From Paludibacter sp. (lineage in GTDB: Bacteria; Bacteroidota; Bacteroidia; Bacteroidales; Paludibacteraceae): a DNA stretch of 64,000 bases. Below the pieces are notes generated by a model that ran no database searches, had not been told where the DNA came from, and saw nothing but the letters and a program-made list of their open reading frames with translations. Position numbers and translations under genes: made by a program. The stretch covers positions 62,001-126,000 of the forward strand of contig JAQVAV010000007.1 in the NCBI GenBank assembly GCA_028690665.1. The letters run 5' to 3'. Positions 47,312 to 56,556 of the stretch are shown one piece after another (position 1 is the stretch's first letter; each line of letters starts with the position of its first letter).

Positions 47312-48247
47312 ATGGAAAACATTAATACTCGACTTTCTGTAATAATTTGTACTTACAATCGAGATTATATATTATCAGATTGTTTAGATTCATTAGTTAA
47401 TCAAACTGCAGATAAGTCTTTATATGAGGTGATTGTAGTCAATAATAATTCTACTGATAGAACTCAAGAGATAGCTTTAGAATATGTAAAAAACGACTCT
47501 AATTTTAGAGTTGTTTGTGAATCTAACCAAGGTCTAAGTTATGCACGCAATAGAGGATATTTTGAGGCGCAATATGAATGGGTGGCTTATGTTGATGATG
47601 ACGCAAAAGCCGATACAAGTTTTGTGGATAGAGCATTTTCTACAATTGAAAAATATAAATTTGATTGTTTTGGAGGAATGTATTATCCATGGTATAGAAA
47701 TAGCGTTCGTCCAAAGTGGTTATCAGAAACATTTGGACAATCAACCAAATTCTATGAAGAAGTTACCGTTTTGACTAATGGGTATGTTAGTGGTGGTGTT
47801 TGTGTCTATAAAAAATCAGCTTTATATAGTATTGGAGGTTTTCCCTTGGACCTTGGGATGACAGGAACAAAAATTGCTTATGGTGAAGAAACTTATGTGC
47901 AAAACAAATTAGTTGAAAATGGTTTTACTATTGGTTTTGATCCGGCATTATGTATTGTACATTTGGTGCCTGAATATAAACAAACTTTAAAATGGCATAT
48001 AAAAGCTGCTTATGCTCATGGAAGAGATTCTGTGAAAATATTTGGAATGGCTAAGCAGAATATAACTTTAATTAAGTACTGTAAAATAACAATGAAAATG
48101 GTGGTTTATAACATTGGAGGTAGTATTGTTAAAATAATGAGCATTAAAGGTTACTATTGGCAAAATTTGGTTCTTGATATTATAAAGCCGTTAGCCTCAT
48201 TTAATGGTTATTATTTTGAATATAATAAAAGACAGAAAAATAAATAA
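47312..48247 (+). CDS. Family 2 glycosyltransferase
   Basis: 311-residue GT-A transferase from ATG 47312, just after the GT4 stop. Motifs: LSVIICTYNRDYILSDCLDSL, VVNNNSTDRT, GLSYARNRG and the DXD-like YVDDDAKAD. A C-terminal helical extension (about 230-311) with hydrophobic stretches may contact the membrane. Last gene before the IS-bearing gap. Confidence 0.93.
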   Translation: MENINTRLSVIICTYNRDYILSDCLDSLVNQTADKSLYEVIVVNNNSTDRTQEIALEYVKNDSNFRVVCESNQGLSYARNRGYFEAQYEWVAYVDDDAKADTSFVDRAFSTIEKYKFDCFGGMYYPWYRNSVRPKWLSETFGQSTKFYEEVTVLTNGYVSGGVCVYKKSALYSIGGFPLDLGMTGTKIAYGEETYVQNKLVENGFTIGFDPALCIVHLVPEYKQTLKWHIKAAYAHGRDSVKIFGMAKQNITLIKYCKITMKMVVYNIGGSIVKIMSIKGYYWQNLVLDIIKPLASFNGYYFEYNKRQKNK

Positions 48248-48540
48248 TATTATTATTTGAAAAATATATTTCTATGTGTAGTTTATCGGTTAATACGAAA
48301 AGATGTTATTGGAACTTGTTTTAAAGATAAAATAAGTGAAGGTGTTTGGAATATTAAAATTATGAATTGAAGGATTTGTTTGTAAACAATAAAATAATCG
48401 TAGATATGTTTCACATTAAAATTTCAAATAGTTATACTCAATATAAATAATCACTAAGTCTTGTCTCTTGATAAATAAGTCACGTAAAAATTTATTTATC
48501 CGATTTATAATGTAAATAGAATAAATAGGAAGAATATAAA
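48248..48540. other. AT-rich gap left of the IS element
   Basis: 293 bases without a convincing gene. A TTG-started frame near 48,262 could read KNIFLCVVYRLIRKDVIG before stopping at about 48,369, perhaps the remnant of a glycosyltransferase gene, but I cannot assign it. Confidence 0.35.
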
Positions 48541-49469
48541 GAAGTCGTCTTGACTTTTAGAGGAGGAAACAATATTAAAAAGAAGGGAACGTTTTGTATG
48601 TGACAAAACAACAATCCAATTCCTTTCTATGGTGTACCAGGTAGTTGACAAAGATATAATAAGAACAGAAATACTACCTCATTTATCGGTCGCAAAAAGA
48701 GGATTTAAGACAAAAAGTTGTCTGATAGAAATAGTAAATAGTATTTTATACAAACTCAAAACGGGTTGTCAATGGGAAATGTTGCCTGTAAAAAGTTTGT
48801 TTTCAGAAGTCGTGCTAAGTTATAAAACTGTTTTTGGTCATTTTCGTAAATGGAGTAAGAATGGAGAATGGGAATTTTGCTGGACTAAAATACTGAAAAA
48901 ATACAAATCATTTCTGGATTTATCCAGTGCCTATTTGGATGGAAGTCATGCCACAGCACTTCGCGGAGGCGAGCAAGTTGCTTATCAGGGACGAAAGAAA
49001 AGGAGGAAAACAACAAACTCGTTGTATTTATCAGATAGACAAGGTTTACCTTTAGCTTTATCAAACCCTATAGCAGGCAATCATAATGATTTATATGAAA
49101 TTGAAAAATCTTCGGAAGAACTATTCTCAGCATTAACTCAAGCAAAAATCAGTACAGATGGACTTTTTGTAAATGCAGATTCTGGTTTTGACTCCAAGGA
49201 CTTTCGTTCGATTTGTAAGAGGTGGGGAGTTATTCCCAATGTGGCTTTCAATTATCGCAACGGGGAGAATAAAAAGGAGTTCCTTTTGGATGATTTGCTT
49301 TATAAACAAAGATATGTTATTGAAAGAACAAATGCCTGGATGGATAGCTTCAGATCATTGCTGAATCGATTTGATGTTACTGTTTCAAGTTGGAAAAGCT
49401 TCAATTACATAGCATTTATGATTATTCTATTTAGAAAAATTAAAACCAACAAAAAGTTAAGATGACTTC
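48541..49469 (+). mobile_element. IS5-like insertion sequence
   Basis: About 929 bases bounded by imperfect inverted repeats. The left end reads GAAGTCGTCTTGACTTTT and the right end (complement) GAAGTCATCTTAACTTTT, 16 of 18 identical. It contains one transposase gene. Both flanks are A-rich (AAA on each side), so a target duplication cannot be defined. Confidence 0.85.
48629..49465 (+). CDS. IS5-family DDE transposase
   Basis: 278-residue transposase with an N-terminal DUF4096-like helical domain (KLKTGCQWEMLP) and an RNase H-fold DDE core: Asp104 (YLDGSHA), Asp184 (NADSGFDS) and Glu232 (VIERTNAWMDSF) in the Y-(2)-R-(3)-E-like signature region. The gene is intact from ATG 48629 to the TGA at 49,465 inside the right terminal repeat, so the element may still be active. 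Confidence 0.93.
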   Translation: MVYQVVDKDIIRTEILPHLSVAKRGFKTKSCLIEIVNSILYKLKTGCQWEMLPVKSLFSEVVLSYKTVFGHFRKWSKNGEWEFCWTKILKKYKSFLDLSSAYLDGSHATALRGGEQVAYQGRKKRRKTTNSLYLSDRQGLPLALSNPIAGNHNDLYEIEKSSEELFSALTQAKISTDGLFVNADSGFDSKDFRSICKRWGVIPNVAFNYRNGENKKEFLLDDLLYKQRYVIERTNAWMDSFRSLLNRFDVTVSSWKSFNYIAFMIILFRKIKTNKKLR

Positions 49470-49556
49470 AAATAAAAAAGATAACAAAAGAATAAGATGT
49501 TAGGTTGTTTTTGATAGGTTTTGGGGTTTGAAAAAGAGATTAAACTAATGTCCTAA

Positions 49557-49837
49557 ACCAAAATTCTTGTCGGTTTATATGGAGCCGGATTAATAAATAT
49601 GTTATTTATACCTAAGAATAGATCAATTGTAGAATTTAGAAATATAAATGATTTTATAAATAATTGTTTTTTACATTAGCATGTGAATTAAGTCATGAGT
49701 ATTATTATCAATTGTATAAATGTAATATCTCTGATAATCATATAGTTGTTTCTTTTGTTGATTTGAATAAATTAATAAAAGAATATAAAAATGATGATTC
49801 TGGAAAATTAATTATAGAATATATAGAAAAATGCTAA
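49557..49837 (+). pseudogene. Remnant of a GT61-family glycosyltransferase (C-terminal end)
   Basis: One frame reads KILVGLYGAGLINMLFIPKNRSIVEF, given here only by its ends: it matches the HGAGLTNMLFMP block of GT61 (DUF563) enzymes. It runs into a stop, but after one missing T in a T6 run the next frame continues LACELSHEYYYQLYK to a stop at 49837. The N-terminal three quarters are absent. It lies 88 bases right of the IS element, which may be related to the loss. Confidence 0.65.
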
Positions 49838-49879
49838 TTTGTTTCTAAAATAAATAAATTCAAACAGCTAAATTATATT

Positions 49880-51658
49880 ATGTGCAATACACCTATATTG
49901 TTAATTGTGTTTAATAGACCAGATACTACACAAAAAGTATTCAATGAAATCAAAAAAATTAAACCGAAGCGTTTATATATAGCAGCAGATGGTCCAAGAA
50001 AAGAACGAAATGAAATTGAATTATGCGAATACACTAGAGAGATTGTCTATCAGATTGATTGGAGTTGTAAGCTAAAAACATTATATCGAGATGAAAATTT
50101 GGGTTGTAAAAATTCCGTAAAAACAGCAATTGATTGGTTCTTTAGCTATGAAGAAGCAGGGATAATTTTAGAGGATGATTGTGTTCCTGATTTGACATTC
50201 TTCTCTTTTTGTGAGACACTATTAGAGAAATATAAGTATAATCAGAACATAAAGATAATTTCTGGAACAAATTATTTCTTCGGTAATTATGACATGGAAG
50301 ATTCATTTTGTTTTCTTCCTTTCACCTATATATGGGGCTGGGCCACATGGAAAGATAGATGGGATAATTTTCTTTTTAATGATAGTTACATAGATCTTGT
50401 AAAATACAAGACAAAGTTAAAAAAAATATGTGGTGGTATTAAAGCATTAGAAGATTATTATTATAATATGGTTGCAATGACAGTTAATGGTAGTCAGAAT
50501 GCTTGGAGTCCATATTTGTTATATTCAACAATAACTACAGATGGTTTAAATATTGTGCCTACTAAAAATTTAATAACGAATATTGGTGATCAGAGTTCAA
50601 GAATAGATGTTAATACGGGCAAAGAAAATAGAAAGTTTTCTTCATTAAATATGCCAACAGTCTCCGTTAAAGTAAGTAATATCAGATATCCAGAAAATAT
50701 TTATATTGATAAGAAGAAATTAAGATCAAATAATCGTCATTTATCTAAATGCTTGTTTGGACAGTTATATTGCTTACCTATAAAATTTAGAGTGATTTAT
50801 AACAAAATCAACAAGTTCAAAAATAAGCAATGGGTAAAAAGAAGAATAAAGAGGGCTTTTTTTATTTCTAAGATTATAAAAGATAGAGAAATTCCTACAA
50901 ATAAATTGAAAAAATTTGCTAAAAGTAAAGGATTTTTAAATAGAAAAAATAATTGTGAAACTATTGCCTTGATAATACCATGCTATAAACATGCTCAATA
51001 TTTAAGAAAATGTTTTGAGAGTGCAGTGACCCAAACTAGATTGCCAGATAAAATAATAATAATCAACGATGCTTCACCAGATCATTCATCGAAGATTATT
51101 GATGAATTTGTTAGCAATCAGCGCGGTATAATAGATATAGTAGTTATAAATAATATTGAAAATTTAGGTCAATCTGCAGCAATAAATATGGCTATAACTA
51201 TTACTAATTGTGACTTATATATGATTCTTAATGATGATGACTTTCTACTTCCTAATGCGATATCGTCACAAATTGATGTGTTTGCTTCCCATCCTGAGAT
51301 TCATTTATTTGGAACAAGTAGTTATATAATAGAAGATGACAAAGAAATAGAAACAATAATTTTGAAGGATAGGAATGAGAATAAAAAGGTGGTTGCTAAA
51401 ATGTATTCGCCTTATGATTGTTGGAAATATAAAAAATATAACGATTTAAATATGGCCCATACATCTTCCGTATTTACCAGAATTGCATGGGAGCATGTTG
51501 GGGGCTATTTCTCAAACAAACAGGATCGAATTGTACCATTTTCAGATAGAGATTTTCAGTTAAGAATAAACGCATGCTGTTACGTCGGAAATGATTTAGA
51601 TATTAAGCTTTGTTTGTGGAGAAAAAACAGTAGTGTTGATAAGGGAATAAACTCATGA
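49880..51658 (+). CDS. Two-domain glycosyltransferase (GNT-I/HlpA-like plus GT2)
   Basis: 592 residues with two separate GT-A folds. Residues 1-250 match the nucleotide-diphospho-sugar transferase type seen in GNT-I-like bacterial proteins: PILLIVFNRPDTTQKVF, YIAADGPRKERNE, IILEDDCVPD, and FTYIWGWATWKDRW. Residues about 355-592 are a family 2 glycosyltransferase (IALIIPCYKHAQYL, IINDASPDHS, LNDDDFLLP). A basic linker joins them. Such fusions would add two sugars in sequence. It overlaps the next gene by 4 bases. Confidence 0.88.
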   Translation: MCNTPILLIVFNRPDTTQKVFNEIKKIKPKRLYIAADGPRKERNEIELCEYTREIVYQIDWSCKLKTLYRDENLGCKNSVKTAIDWFFSYEEAGIILEDDCVPDLTFFSFCETLLEKYKYNQNIKIISGTNYFFGNYDMEDSFCFLPFTYIWGWATWKDRWDNFLFNDSYIDLVKYKTKLKKICGGIKALEDYYYNMVAMTVNGSQNAWSPYLLYSTITTDGLNIVPTKNLITNIGDQSSRIDVNTGKENRKFSSLNMPTVSVKVSNIRYPENIYIDKKKLRSNNRHLSKCLFGQLYCLPIKFRVIYNKINKFKNKQWVKRRIKRAFFISKIIKDREIPTNKLKKFAKSKGFLNRKNNCETIALIIPCYKHAQYLRKCFESAVTQTRLPDKIIIINDASPDHSSKIIDEFVSNQRGIIDIVVINNIENLGQSAAINMAITITNCDLYMILNDDDFLLPNAISSQIDVFASHPEIHLFGTSSYIIEDDKEIETIILKDRNENKKVVAKMYSPYDCWKYKKYNDLNMAHTSSVFTRIAWEHVGGYFSNKQDRIVPFSDRDFQLRINACCYVGNDLDIKLCLWRKNSSVDKGINS

Positions 51659-52842
51659 AAGAATTATTAGCTTCTAAAATAAAAGAGCTTTTTTGGAATA
51701 TAGGAATTGAAATTAGAAGAGTCAAGGATAAAAAGCCAATTATAGAAAATGTGTTTAAGAATGATTGTAAAAAAAAAGTTCTTATTTCATATTTGAAAGA
51801 TCCCTTTATCAAAGGAATTGATTATAAACATACTAATTTATTAGAATGTTTTACTATTGCCGAAATATTTAATGATTTGGGATTTCAAGTGGATGTAATA
51901 TCTTTAGACTCTACGTATAAAGTTAATTACTGTAATTATGATGTAATATGTGGGCAGGGGCGTATTTATGAAAATTCGTTTAATAATGATTGTAGAATAA
52001 AAAGAATATATTATTCAACAGGATCTAGTTTTTTTTATTCTGAAATAAATACAGCCAAAAAAGTTAGGGATTTTTATGAAAAAACAAAAATACTCGCAAC
52101 TTCATCTGGTCGTTTTTTTAATCATACTGTTACCAAATCAATTTTCTTATCAGATAAAGTGATAGTTCTAGGTAATAATACGGTATTAGATACATTTGTT
52201 AATTTAGATGGTAATGCCGCTAACCGTTATGAAAACTTAAATGCTTTTTACTTTGATGTATGTAATATAGATTTAAACAAAAAAAACTTTTATATTTCAA
52301 AAAAACATTTTTTATGGTTTGGAAGCTCCGGGTTTTTACATAAAGGATTAGACTTGTTAATTGATATTTTCTCAAAACGAAATGATTATTTTCTTCATAT
52401 ATGTGGAATTGAAACAGTTTATGAAGCAAAAGTTTTAAATTATTATAAACCAATAATTACGAGCTCTAAGAATATTTTTAATCATGGATTTGTTAATATT
52501 GATTCAAGCGATTTTAAAAATTTAATGTTAACATGCTCTTTTGTCATATTTCCATCAATTAGTGAAGGAGGTGCTGTTTCTGTTTTAAACGTTGTTGCAA
52601 ATGGTGGATTAATCCCTATTGTTACAAAAAGTGTTGGTTTAGATGTAGATGAATTTGGTTATATTGTGGATGATAGCATATTTTCAATAAATAATTTATT
52701 AGATAATATTAATGAATTGAGTGAACAAGATATTTTTGAATTATCTATAAAAGCGAAAACATTAGTTAGGGAACATTACACCTATGATAAATATAAAACG
52801 AATTTAAAAAGTATATTGAGTAGTTGTTTTGATTTTAAATAA
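51655..52842 (+). CDS. Glycosyltransferase, GT4-like
   Basis: 395-residue GT-B-like protein. The middle has FLWFGSSGFLHKGLDLLID (start of the C-terminal domain) and the donor-site pattern FPSISEGGAVSVLNVVANGG, where SEGG...N stands in for the usual EX7E. N-terminal residues 1-45 are basic and helical and may bind membrane. Codon use is very AT-rich. It overlaps the upstream gene by 4 bases, and DUF5672 follows after 13. Confidence 0.82.
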   Translation: MKELLASKIKELFWNIGIEIRRVKDKKPIIENVFKNDCKKKVLISYLKDPFIKGIDYKHTNLLECFTIAEIFNDLGFQVDVISLDSTYKVNYCNYDVICGQGRIYENSFNNDCRIKRIYYSTGSSFFYSEINTAKKVRDFYEKTKILATSSGRFFNHTVTKSIFLSDKVIVLGNNTVLDTFVNLDGNAANRYENLNAFYFDVCNIDLNKKNFYISKKHFLWFGSSGFLHKGLDLLIDIFSKRNDYFLHICGIETVYEAKVLNYYKPIITSSKNIFNHGFVNIDSSDFKNLMLTCSFVIFPSISEGGAVSVLNVVANGGLIPIVTKSVGLDVDEFGYIVDDSIFSINNLLDNINELSEQDIFELSIKAKTLVREHYTYDKYKTNLKSILSSCFDFK

Positions 52843-52855
52843 AATCAGCTAGATA

Positions 52856-53704
52856 ATGAAATTGATCGAAAATGAGGATATAGCGATTGTAATACCTCTG
52901 TATAAGGAGGATATTAATGAAGATGAGCAAAAATCATTAGAGCAGGCTTTAATGATTTTTGCTAATAGACATATTATTTTCGTTTCTCCAAAAGACTTTG
53001 ATTTTTTTGAATTTAAGAAAAAGTTTCTTGGAAAGAACGATTGCACATCAATCATTTTTGATAGTGAATATTTTGAAAGTGTAGAGGCATATAATCTTCT
53101 GATGTTATCAAAACTATTTTATTTACAGTTTAGCTCATATAAATATATATTAGTTTATCAATTAGATGCTTATGTTTTTAAGGATGAGCTGAATTATTGG
53201 TGCAATTTAGGGCTTGATTATATTGGTGCACCATGGTTTACCGATGATAATGAATTACTATTTGATACAAATGCGGGGAACGGAGGATTTTCATTACGTA
53301 ATGTACATTCTTTTTTAGGTATTTTGAATGTGAATAAGATAGTTTACTCTCCGAGACAATTATTTAATATATATAATAAAAGAGGTATAGTAAATTTAAT
53401 GCTCAAAGTTCCTCTTCTCCTTTTAAGAGTATTTGGATATCACAATAATGTCAAATATCTTATTGATAAAAACAATAATAAGGAAGATCTCTTTTGGGCA
53501 AATGTAGCACCGCTAATAAATAAAAATTTTACAGTTGCAAAAAGTGAGATTGCTATTCGTTTTGCATTTGAGCAACAGCCTACTTTCTTATATAAAAAAA
53601 ATAATAATGAACTACCTTTTGGATGTCATGCTTGGAAAAAATATGATTTTGATTTTTGGGAAGAATATATTGAGAATGACAGGAGACCAAATTGTATTGT
53701 GTGA
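52856..53704 (+). CDS. DUF5672 family protein (putative glycosyltransferase)
   Basis: 282 residues. The sequence shows IAIVIPLYKEDINEDEQKSL at the N-terminus, then YKYILVYQLDAYVFKD and LDYIGAPWF, the hallmarks of DUF5672, a family found in polysaccharide clusters and thought to have a GT-A-like fold with a DxD-like LDAYVF. NGGFSLRN follows. Biochemical role is unproven. Confidence 0.82.
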   Translation: MKLIENEDIAIVIPLYKEDINEDEQKSLEQALMIFANRHIIFVSPKDFDFFEFKKKFLGKNDCTSIIFDSEYFESVEAYNLLMLSKLFYLQFSSYKYILVYQLDAYVFKDELNYWCNLGLDYIGAPWFTDDNELLFDTNAGNGGFSLRNVHSFLGILNVNKIVYSPRQLFNIYNKRGIVNLMLKVPLLLLRVFGYHNNVKYLIDKNNNKEDLFWANVAPLINKNFTVAKSEIAIRFAFEQQPTFLYKKNNNELPFGCHAWKKYDFDFWEEYIENDRRPNCIV

Positions 53705-54064
53705 AAAATAAAAATACAACATGAAATTTAGACCTCATCTCTTTTTTGAATGAGATAAAATTAAAAATGTTATGTTTTTTGGATAGAATACCTTTTCGAT
53801 AAATAGCTATTATAAAAATTTATAATGTATACAATCAGACAATCCTCTATATATTATCTTAATAAAGAGTTCGTGTGAAAACTAAAGATAACTTCTATAT
53901 ATAAATTTGTGTTATAGTAGAGAACTACTTAACTCCGATAAAATCGAGAAATGCGTTTTTAATGAAAGTCAAAATTAGATTTAATATAGAATAAAATGAT
54001 AGACTTCTTTTGAAAATAAAGTGAGACAGGTTGGATATTTTGATATATTTAAATTTATCAAATA
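53705..54064. other. Gene-free AT-rich gap
   Basis: 360 bases with many stops in all frames. A weak hairpin CTCAT/ATGAG lies near 53,735. I see no promoter match, repeat or clear gene remnant. It marks the border before the second acyltransferase-GT2-GT4 cassette. Confidence 0.5.
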
Positions 54065-54658
54065 ATGCTTTATAAACTAAAAATATTGATGAACTCAGTT
54101 CCATTATTTCTTCTGTGGATAATTGTGAAGGAAAACAAAAATATAAAACTTATTGAGCAGGATATGCTCGTATGGTTGAGAATAAACCACAGAAAAGATG
54201 ACTTTAATTACAGTTCGTTTGTATGGTTGATTTTAAAGTGTGTTACTTTTAGAAATATATTGTATTATAGAATTGGCAAAATAAGTGTTCCTTTCAGATA
54301 CTTTTTTCGTCCTTTAAATTCATTGTATATTGATACGAAAAAAATAGGAGGAGGATTATATATCCAACATGGTTTTGCTACAATTATCGCGGCCAAATTG
54401 ATAGGAGAAAATTGTTGGATTAACCAACAGGTGACTATTGGTTTTTCGAATTTGCATGATGCTCCGGTTATTGGCAATAATGTAACAATAAATGCTGGAG
54501 CAAAAGTAATAGGTGGAATAACAATTGGTAATAATAGTAAAATTGGTGCAGGTACTGTTGTAGTAAAAAATGTTCCGGCTAATTGTACTGTAGTTGGTTC
54601 CGAAGCCTATATTGTAAGGCGTGATGGAATAAAAGTTGACAGAGAACCATTAGTTTGA
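54065..54658 (+). CDS. Serine acetyltransferase-like beta-helix acyltransferase
   Basis: 197 residues. The N-terminal half is helical (VWLRINHRKDDFNYSSFVWLI), the C-terminal half a hexapeptide-repeat helix (GGGLYIQHGFATIIAAKLIGE, given in part; then VIGNNVTINAGAKVIGGITIG). The IQHGFATII block is typical of CysE-like polysaccharide acetyltransferases rather than true CysE. First of cassette B, and overlaps nothing upstream. Confidence 0.88.
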   Translation: MLYKLKILMNSVPLFLLWIIVKENKNIKLIEQDMLVWLRINHRKDDFNYSSFVWLILKCVTFRNILYYRIGKISVPFRYFFRPLNSLYIDTKKIGGGLYIQHGFATIIAAKLIGENCWINQQVTIGFSNLHDAPVIGNNVTINAGAKVIGGITIGNNSKIGAGTVVVKNVPANCTVVGSEAYIVRRDGIKVDREPLV

Positions 54659-54666
54659 GTTTTGTT

Positions 54667-55485
54667 ATGAAATTATCAATTATTACGATCAATTATAATA
54701 ATGCTTCGGGGTTAGAAAAAACGATAAAAAGCGTTATTGCTCAGACATTCAAAGATTTTGAATATTTGATTGTAGATGGTGACAGTCGCGATAATAGTGT
54801 GCAAATTATAGAAACTTTGCTTAAAAACTCGGATTGTACATTTAGTTTTGTTTCAGAACCTGATGATGGTATTTATAATGCAATGAATAAAGGAATTAAG
54901 AAGGCAAAGGGTGAATATTGTTTGTTCCTAAATAGTGGAGATGAGTTGATTTCTGGTTCGGTATTGAATGATGTGTTTAATGTTATGCAACAGCCAACGG
55001 CAGACATTCTTATTGGAAATGAATTAAGAGATAATCATATTATAAAGACAAAATTTCCTGTTACGTTTTTTGATTTATATTCTTCCAGTTTGCCTCATCA
55101 AAGCACTTTTATCCGAAGAGAGTTGTTTTATAGAGTTGGGTTTTATAATGAAAATTTTAAAATTGTCTCTGATTGGGAATTCTGGCTCAAATCTATTATA
55201 ATATTTAATTGTAGTGTAATAAAGATAGATTTTTTGATAGCAAATTACAATATTACAGGAATTAGTAATTCTGAAATAGAATTAAGAACAAAAGAGAGAG
55301 GAATAGTACTTGCCGAATTGTTCCCCAAGATGGTTATAGCTGATTACTATACTTTTGAAAAACATAGAAAGTTATTTTTATATGCAAATGCTTTAATTAA
55401 TCATCCTAAAGTTTATAAAATATTGATGTTTGTTGTGAAGATAATGTATAAGTTAAATATGATTTTATTAAGAAATAATGAATAA
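54667..55485 (+). CDS. Family 2 glycosyltransferase (cassette B)
   Basis: 272 residues from ATG 54667; an in-frame TTG lies 12 bases upstream overlapping the previous stop. Motifs: [69 protein letters not shown]. It is the paralogue of the GT2 at 45,528, matching it along the whole length. It overlaps the next gene by 8 bases. Confidence 0.93.
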   Translation: MKLSIITINYNNASGLEKTIKSVIAQTFKDFEYLIVDGDSRDNSVQIIETLLKNSDCTFSFVSEPDDGIYNAMNKGIKKAKGEYCLFLNSGDELISGSVLNDVFNVMQQPTADILIGNELRDNHIIKTKFPVTFFDLYSSSLPHQSTFIRRELFYRVGFYNENFKIVSDWEFWLKSIIIFNCSVIKIDFLIANYNITGISNSEIELRTKERGIVLAELFPKMVIADYYTFEKHRKLFLYANALINHPKVYKILMFVVKIMYKLNMILLRNNE

Positions 55486-56515
55486 AATATATATAATTTA
55501 TTATGAATGGGCGAATACCGTTAATAATCATGCTGGGATGGCTTATTTAGCTCAAAAAATTAAAGATAAATATCCAGAGAATATCCGTCTTTTTAAACAT
55601 ATTCATCGTTTTGACTTTAATTATTGGCTCCGTAAATTATATATTGTTTATTCGCCAATATATTCTTTTCTTTTGAGCATTTATATTTATTTAACCATAA
55701 AAGAAAATGATATTGTTTTGTTTTTAGAATATGAAAATCATTTGCCTGGTAATGAGCAATATATTGCAAGAATTCTGAGGAGGATGGGACTAGAAAATAA
55801 ATTTATTGCTCTAATTCATCATCCAGAAAAGGTTTTAAAAAAAATGTTTACAGAACTACAAATTATTGACGATTTGAGTTATGTGGATAAAGTATTATGT
55901 TTTGGAAGCTCATTAAAGAAGTACCTTAGCCAGTTGAAAAAGTCTACAGACATTATACAAACATATCACTATGTTGATATTGATTTTTATAGCCCTACAA
56001 AAGTCGATAATTATGAAAATAAAGAACGATTAAAGGTTATTTGTATTGGAAATCAATTAAGAAATTATAAATTATTATATAATGTCGCTCGCTTATGTTC
56101 AGAGATTGATTTTATAATTTGCAAAGGATTGAACAAAGATATGGAGTTTGATGGATTGAATAATGTTAAGTCATTTGGGTATCTGAATGAACAGAGTCTT
56201 TTAGATTTAATGTGTTCTTGTGACATTTCTCTTAATATAATGAATGATACAGTAGGGAGTAATGTTATTGTAACTTCATTGGCTTGTGGATTGGCAATTG
56301 TGTCTTCAGATGTTGGCTCTATTAGAGATTATTGTAATGAGACTAACTCAATTTTATGTCCGAATAATGACTATTCATTTCAAAAAGCATTGCTTTTCTT
56401 AAATGGAAACAGAGATGTTTGTAACTCAATGAAAATTTCTTGTAGAGAAACTGCCCTTAATATAAGTTTGGAAAAATTTTTGAATAATGAATTTCCAGAT
56501 ATACTTGACAAATAA
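55478..56515 (+). CDS. Family 4-like glycosyltransferase (cassette B)
   Basis: 345-residue GT-B type protein starting KIYIIYYEWANTVNNHAGMA. The C-terminal half has NDTVGSNVIVTSLACGLAIV and DVGSIRDYCNETNSILC, matching the cassette A paralogue at 46,290. The middle region diverges more (different hydrophobic stretch at 55-80), consistent with a changed acceptor. It overlaps the GT2 gene by 8 bases. Confidence 0.88.
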   Translation: MNKIYIIYYEWANTVNNHAGMAYLAQKIKDKYPENIRLFKHIHRFDFNYWLRKLYIVYSPIYSFLLSIYIYLTIKENDIVLFLEYENHLPGNEQYIARILRRMGLENKFIALIHHPEKVLKKMFTELQIIDDLSYVDKVLCFGSSLKKYLSQLKKSTDIIQTYHYVDIDFYSPTKVDNYENKERLKVICIGNQLRNYKLLYNVARLCSEIDFIICKGLNKDMEFDGLNNVKSFGYLNEQSLLDLMCSCDISLNIMNDTVGSNVIVTSLACGLAIVSSDVGSIRDYCNETNSILCPNNDYSFQKALLFLNGNRDVCNSMKISCRETALNISLEKFLNNEFPDILDK

Positions 56516-56556
56516 AGTTATATTGAAATAACAAACAATCTTATTTTTTTTAAAAA

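Noticed and set aside
51603-51812. Minus-strand open frames inside the glycosyltransferase genes
   Set aside because: They arise from the AT-rich coding strand, overlap well-supported genes and lack known domains.
53705-54064. A decayed gene in the 360-base gap
   Set aside because: Short frames could be read, but none matched any family I know, so I describe the stretch as empty.
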